Shown in pieces: positions 60,701 to 64,000 of a DNA stretch of 64,000 bases. A program made the position numbers and the translations under genes. The stretch is from assembly GCA_940671915.1 (NCBI GenBank), contig CALNVZ010002100.1, positions 8,265,515 to 8,329,514 on the forward strand. Reading direction: 5' to 3'. How positions within the stretch are numbered: the stretch's first letter is position 1; every line of letters starts with the position of its first letter. The DNA comes from Paracentrotus lividus (Eukaryota; Echinodermata; Echinoidea; Camarodonta; Echinidae). Below the pieces are notes generated by a model. It worked only from the letters and a program-made list of their open reading frames with translations, did no database searches and was not told the DNA's origin.

Positions 60701-63645
60701 TCACCCTTTGAGAATACCCGCCCTTGTCTTTACAGTTCACTCCCGTTATGATGAGAAATAGATCTCTTTATGATGGGCCAATTCTCCTGGTTCCAATTTG
60801 AAACAGTCAAGTATAAGGTTAAGTGGTCATTGGCTTTATATAATGAGATTTCATTATAACAAGATACTGTATACGCCATATATTTTGTGTACAGATATTT
60901 TGGTGGTTGTGGACTGTTTTTGGAAGCTCGTGAGGTGTAAATTTCACAACTTTTTTAATGTTTCTATTTGAGTATCGAAGTAGAAATTTTTGCAAACTTC
61001 ACAAAAATAAAACCACTTGAAAATTACTGCTTATATAGTACTTGGTTTGGTCCCAAGCATCTGGGCTGGTTACAAGGGCAGTGTATTTCTATTTTGGTGC
61101 ATATCATGTGGTATCAATATAAGACCAGCACCCTGGAACATAACATTTACAATAAATTCTGATTGAATCATTCATGCAAGCAGTCTATGCAACATGGGGC
61201 ACAGCAAATATATTTATGTAAAGTACAAGCTGCTTATATAGATTTGCTCTATTTCACACCTCCTACTAACAGAGGCATCACCTTTTCAAATTTTTTTTTT
61301 CATCTTTAAATGACTCTGAGAACCTTTGTTTATCTTATGCAGATCAACTGAATGCAGACTTTGTCAACTACTTATTAGACTCCATTGATAATCCTCCTGC
61401 TGGTGATGAGTTAGATCAAGTACCAGATCTGTTTGTCAACCTAATACTTGCTTTCAATCTTCATCTCAGAGGTACGCTAAATGATCATTCTATTCATTTT
61501 TGGAATAATTGTGATTTTCTTCTTCTTCTTCAAAAGACTTTTTTGAAGGCCAACACATGTAACTGTTTCAAAGAACTCTTTATTTGTTTTTGTTTTTGTT
61601 ATTTGATATAATTGCTATCAAAGACCAAAAAAACAGTGGTGGACCCAGGATTTGAAAAAAGGCGGGGGATAGGGGACAAAAATTTATAATTTTAAGAAGT
61701 ATAGTCAACGAGTGGTTTTCAAATTATAGTGCCTGTATCCACCACTGCATAAAGTACTTCATTGGAGTCCTCTTTAGAACAATTATGATTTGTGTCGACC
61801 GCTTAATATCTCTCCATAATTAATATCAACCCTTTGGATGTTTATGTGGAGATTTCTTCTTTTTTCTTTTTTTAGATCCTTCTGATAATATTGTGATGAA
61901 AGTGTTAGCAGAAAAGAGGAGCGCAAAGAGTTTCAGTGAAAGGATCATGCTCCTAGTCAATAGAGGGGGTGAGTCCAAAATATATGAACTATGGGTTTGT
62001 AGATAGTCATCAAATTGCAGTTTGGGGTACAAATCTTAACAATTACAAGACAAAAAATATCTAAGCTTTAATTTTTACATTTTAGTAGTGATTAAAAAAA
62101 GGAAGAACACATTTAGTTTTACTGTTTGGATGAGAAGACAACTATTGAAATAAACCAAAAGCACACCCAATAGTAATCTTTGAGCACAAATTAGTTAGTT
62201 CAAAATGTATTTATAATGGCCAAGGCCTCTACATAGGGCATATGCACCTTCATTGCATCACAGTGGAGGAACAGATTATTTCATGATATTACAGCTGCCA
62301 ATAACACTTTTTTTTATTTTATGTGTTTAGTGGATCCAGTGAAGGTATTCGATCATTGCTCAGATACACAGGATGCTCTTCTCAAGTTCATGGCAGACAT
62401 GTTTTCAAGTCCTACGACCTCTGACCTCTTCTACTCTAATGATATGAAAGTACTAATTGATATCATTGTGAGACAGATAACAGACTTGAATCCAGGCGAC
62501 CAGGTTAGTTTTAGGTTTTATTCTCATTTCTTTACACAACTGTTAATCTGTTGGAGACAAGCTGATTTGGTTCTAACATACATTTTCCGTAGACATCAGC
62601 CAAAATAAACACAACACAAAAAGAATGTTCCACCTATTTCAGATATCAATAATTTTTTTAACTAGGAGGAGTTCAAAAAATCTAATTATAATGTTCATGT
62701 AGGGAATTTAGTTAGCTACCAGGGAAGCGAATTTTAGGAAAAACCATCAAGTCATGCTTTACTGAGCAATGGTTGAATGCAAAAATGTCATTTTTGAAGT
62801 TCACAAACCTAAAATCACAACTTTGAATCGATGGTATCGGACCAATTTTCAGATATTAAACATTTTACATGTATGTATGCAAAACAGGCTTCTAAACATA
62901 TGGAAAGGAAATTTGCGTCAAATTTCACGATTGAGTGAGCATGTAACAAAAATTACCCAAACTGCGATTTTTACTTATTTGCCATGGTACTATATTCGAT
63001 CAAAAATTATGGAATTCCTGTTTTGGAAGTGTACGCAACCAAGACCCCTTCATTCACGGTTGAATGAACCCATCAAACAACCAAAAAATAGGCCATTTTG
63101 GAATTACTAAGAGGTATTACAGTAATTTTATGCACTAGAAATTATCTCAATTGTTGTGTTTATATTCATGTCAATGATCCTTTATTTATTTACAAATTCA
63201 TGCTTCAGTGAGCACGTTAGACTGGACTTTCTTCATGTATGGACTAAAATTCAAATTCTTACTTTGATTGAATATAACAATTCTTTTGGGGGAGTACTTC
63301 AGTAGTTGCACTACTCTTTGTTCTGCCTCCTTTCAATTTCTGATAAAGTATTGCTTCTATCAATTTTAATCTTCATTCAAAGTTAGTATACAAGAAAAAT
63401 GAATAGCCCTTAATATTTACAGTTCCTAATTATTGATTTGATGACAGGTACGCACTGAGAATCTGTCTCTCATCTTAAGCATCTTCATAAATACATCTTA
63501 CTGGGAGGATTGTCATCGGTTGCAGGAGCTTGAGAGATCATTTGTTGCCATAGCGATAGAAGAGGGTAAAGAGAGTGAACAGGACCAACTCATTGTCAAA
63601 GAGATCCAAAACAAGTTTGGCTCAAAGTTCACTAGAAAATTTTAA
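57471..63645 (+). CDS. NCKIPSD: NCKIPSD / SPIN90 (WISH, DIP) orthologue, complete coding region
   Basis: Nine exons (57471-57748, 58081-58615, 58935-59105, 59575-59661, 60385-60604, 61343-61471, 61876-61968, 62331-62503, 63448-63645) join in phase to 627 residues plus TAA; the human protein is about 720. Seen: SH3 domain at 1-56 ([20 protein letters not shown]), proline-rich basic linker at about 110-220, then a helical domain with long matches to the human protein ([32 protein letters not shown]). Known: SPIN90 binds NCK, N-WASP and formins, and with Arp2/3 nucleates unbranched actin filaments; yeast Dip1/Ldb17 are relatives. The linker is shorter than in human. The start codon directly follows an acceptor-like cag, so a non-coding 5' exon probably exists upstream. 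Confidence 0.96.
57749..58080 (+). other. NCKIPSD intron 1
   Basis: 332-bp intron; nothing recognisable in it. Confidence 0.8.
58081..58615 (+). CDS. NCKIPSD: NCKIPSD exon 2 (proline-rich linker)
   Basis: Acceptor atcaaacag and donor ATG|GTAAGT bound 535 nt, phase 2 in and phase 0 out. The first residues KLLQHRQS align with human KLIHHRKE. SH3-ligand type motifs include RKAPQPPKH and RAAPKPPQR. The linker is rich in Ser, Thr, Gln and Pro. The end ([14 protein letters not shown] onward) corresponds to human IGAELMELVRR, the start of the conserved C-terminal part. Confidence 0.95.
58616..58934 (+). other. NCKIPSD intron 2
   Basis: 319-bp AT-rich intron with a T run near its start. The frame reads through from exon 2 for about 80 codons with Phe-rich composition before a stop, so intron retention would give a truncated tail; nothing suggests that it is used. 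Confidence 0.8.
58935..59105 (+). CDS. NCKIPSD: NCKIPSD exon 3
   Basis: 57 codons, phase 0 at both ends, acceptor aaatacag and donor CTA|GTAAGT. It carries [20 protein letters not shown] followed by [10 protein letters not shown], nearly identical to human [20 protein letters not shown] and WALYEDEGVI, the most conserved stretch of the protein. Confidence 0.96.
59106..59574 (+). other. NCKIPSD intron 3
   Basis: 469-bp intron with a T tract before the acceptor; no element recognised. Confidence 0.8.
59575..59661 (+). CDS. NCKIPSD: NCKIPSD exon 4
   Basis: 29 codons, phase 0 to 0, after a strong polypyrimidine acceptor (ccctttttttcag). SDADPRVSK aligns with human TDADPEVCK, and VLYYQM with human VAYYQM. 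Confidence 0.95.
59810..60190. repeat. GTCTAAT motif array with inverted halves (intron 4)
   Basis: In the left half, GTCTAAT or close variants recur about every 15-25 bp on the plus strand (TCGTCTAATTACC, TTGTCTAATTTCC, CGTCTAATATCG). In the right half the complement ATTAGAC or TTAGACC recurs (GCATTAGACCAAG, TGTTAGACCAAG). The block is a degenerate foldback built from one short motif. Confidence 0.75.
60385..60604 (+). CDS. NCKIPSD: NCKIPSD exon 5
   Basis: 220 nt, phase 0 in and 1 out, donor TATG|GTGAGT. It encodes [20 protein letters not shown] and [14 protein letters not shown], close matches to the human helical domain. In family structures this region belongs to the Arp2/3-engaging armadillo-like fold. 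Confidence 0.96.
60630..60720. repeat. Short hairpin MITE in NCKIPSD intron 5
   Basis: CGGTATTCTTGAAGGGTGAC and TAGTAGGCATA face TATGCCTACTA and GTCACCCTTTGAGAATACCCG as inverted copies, leaving a loop of about 15 bp. It begins 25 bp after the exon 5 donor. Confidence 0.8.
61343..61471 (+). CDS. NCKIPSD: NCKIPSD exon 6
   Basis: 129 nt, phase 1 to 1. [20 protein letters not shown] aligns with human [20 protein letters not shown]. Confidence 0.95.
61634..61747. mobile_element. Small MITE with CAGTGGTGGACCCAGG ends (intron 6)
   Basis: 114 bp bounded by CAGTGGTGGACCCAGG and, inverted, GTATCCACCACTG. Same terminal pattern and an internal TTCAAATTATA phrase as the element at 33613-33773 (in the opposite sense there). 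Confidence 0.65.
61876..61968 (+). CDS. NCKIPSD: NCKIPSD exon 7
   Basis: 93 nt, phase 1 to 1, after a T-rich acceptor (tttttctttttttag). [14 protein letters not shown], then [12 protein letters not shown], aligns with human AADQNVIMAALSKH and FSEKLLLLLNRG. Confidence 0.95.
62331..62503 (+). CDS. NCKIPSD: NCKIPSD exon 8
   Basis: 173 nt, phase 1 in and 0 out, donor [37 protein letters not shown] and [19 protein letters not shown] match human DDPVRIFKH and LIDITVRHIADLSPGD. Confidence 0.95.
62504..63447 (+). other. NCKIPSD intron 8
   Basis: 944-bp intron. An open frame of 113 codons at 62769-63110 resembles nothing known and has no splice support; it may be repeat-derived. No terminal repeats seen. 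Confidence 0.7.
63448..63645 (+). CDS. NCKIPSD: NCKIPSD exon 9 (C-terminus and stop)
   Basis: Acceptor gatgacag; 65 codons plus TAA at 63643-63645. The start [19 protein letters not shown] corresponds to human LRMEYLSLMHAIVRTTPYL. The C-terminal tail ([15 protein letters not shown]) differs from the vertebrate end, as is usual for the last residues. Confidence 0.93.
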   Translation, partial: VRTENLSLILSIFINTSYWEDCHRLQELERSFVAIAIEEGKESEQDQLIVKEIQNKFGSKFTRKF

Positions 63646-63980
63646 ATGTTTCTGATTTATATTTTTTTAGTTAAATGTATATTTATTTCATGTGTTTTGT
63701 AACTATTTACGCAGCTGTTGTTTGTCAGAGAATCCTCTGAAGGATCAATATTTGATGACATCTCTTTTGCCATGTATATAGGGTTGAGGTTAAAACTTAT
63801 AAAGCTTATGTTGAGATTTGGGGATAGGGCCTATAATATAGCTGCCAAAGCACCTGGGATTATAACATATTTTGCAGGGCCCGCTGGGAGAACAGTTGCC
63901 AAGAGGTGAAGTGTTTACCCATGTTAAACAAGTTACATTATTGTTATTATTGTTATTATAGCCAGTAACCCTTAAATAAA
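63646..63980 (+). other. NCKIPSD 3' untranslated region with possible repeat tail
   Basis: The first canonical AATAAA after the stop codon is at 63975-63980, giving a 3'UTR of roughly 350 nt. From about 63871 the sequence (GGGCCCGCTGGGAGAACAG, then ATTGTTATT units and TTAAATAAA) resembles the tail of a dispersed element that may supply the polyadenylation signal. Confidence 0.5.
63975..63980 (+). terminator. Candidate polyadenylation signal AATAAA
   Basis: Canonical hexamer about 330 nt after the NCKIPSD stop codon, in an AT-rich setting. No nearer canonical hexamer is present. Confidence 0.5.
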
Positions 63981-64000
63981 TATAATTAATGAATATTTAT

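Noticed and set aside
62769-63110. 113-codon open frame in NCKIPSD intron 8
   Set aside because: Exons 8 and 9 join in phase without it, no flanking splice sites fit, and the sequence resembles no known protein.
63718-63909. 63-codon open frame after the NCKIPSD stop
   Set aside because: It lies in the 3'UTR, follows a complete C-terminus, and has no family resemblance; its end overlaps repeat-like sequence.
1-64000. LTR, retrovirus-like, Polinton or reverse-transcriptase-bearing elements
   Set aside because: No long direct terminal repeats, RT or integrase motifs or capsid-like frames were recognised in either strand; all mobile elements seen are short and non-coding.

Overview
This window is animal nuclear DNA: AT-rich, with long introns, GT-AG splicing, abundant short inverted-repeat (MITE-type) DNA elements, a tRNA-derived SINE and many simple repeats. 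The two genes and the type of repeat suggest an invertebrate deuterostome, most likely an echinoderm. That assignment is inference from style, because no marker sequence is present.

Two protein-coding genes can be read. On the minus strand, three coding exons (46446-45725, 35056-34822, 6617-6468) give the first about 369 residues of a RIM-type active-zone scaffold (RIMS1/2 family): a Gly/Arg-rich disordered N-terminus, the Rab-binding helix, and a four-pair cysteine zinc finger split across exons 2 and 3. Splice phases agree (2/2, then 0/0). The gene leaves the window on the left, so the PDZ and C2 domains are not here. A non-coding first exon is likely at 47204-47122. On the plus strand, nine exons between 57471 and 63645 give a complete 627-residue NCKIPSD (SPIN90/WISH) orthologue: N-terminal SH3 domain, proline-rich linker and the C-terminal helical domain that acts on Arp2/3. 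The two genes are divergent, with about 10 kb between their 5' ends. They belong to different systems (synaptic vesicle priming and actin nucleation); nothing here shows that they are linked in function.

Layout: 1-6467 is RIM intron 3 (partial); 6618-34821 is intron 2, with a tandem segmental duplication at 10-12.4 kb, a 39-bp minisatellite at 23.8-24.8 kb and a foldback element at 29.4 kb; 35057-45724 is intron 1, with a nest of inserted elements at 37.9-39.6 kb and a foldback element carrying two tRNA-like segments at 41.3 kb; 46.5-57.4 kb is the intergenic region, with several further inverted-repeat elements and a SINE whose head folds as a tRNA-Met; 57.4-64 kb is NCKIPSD. No retrovirus-like or LTR element, reverse transcriptase, transposase or CRISPR array was recognised.

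The points most worth a second look are the RG-rich and possibly myristoylated RIM N-terminus, the altered Rab-contact motif after its zinc finger, the tRNA-armed foldback element, and the nested insertions, which show the target sites and relative ages of several element families.
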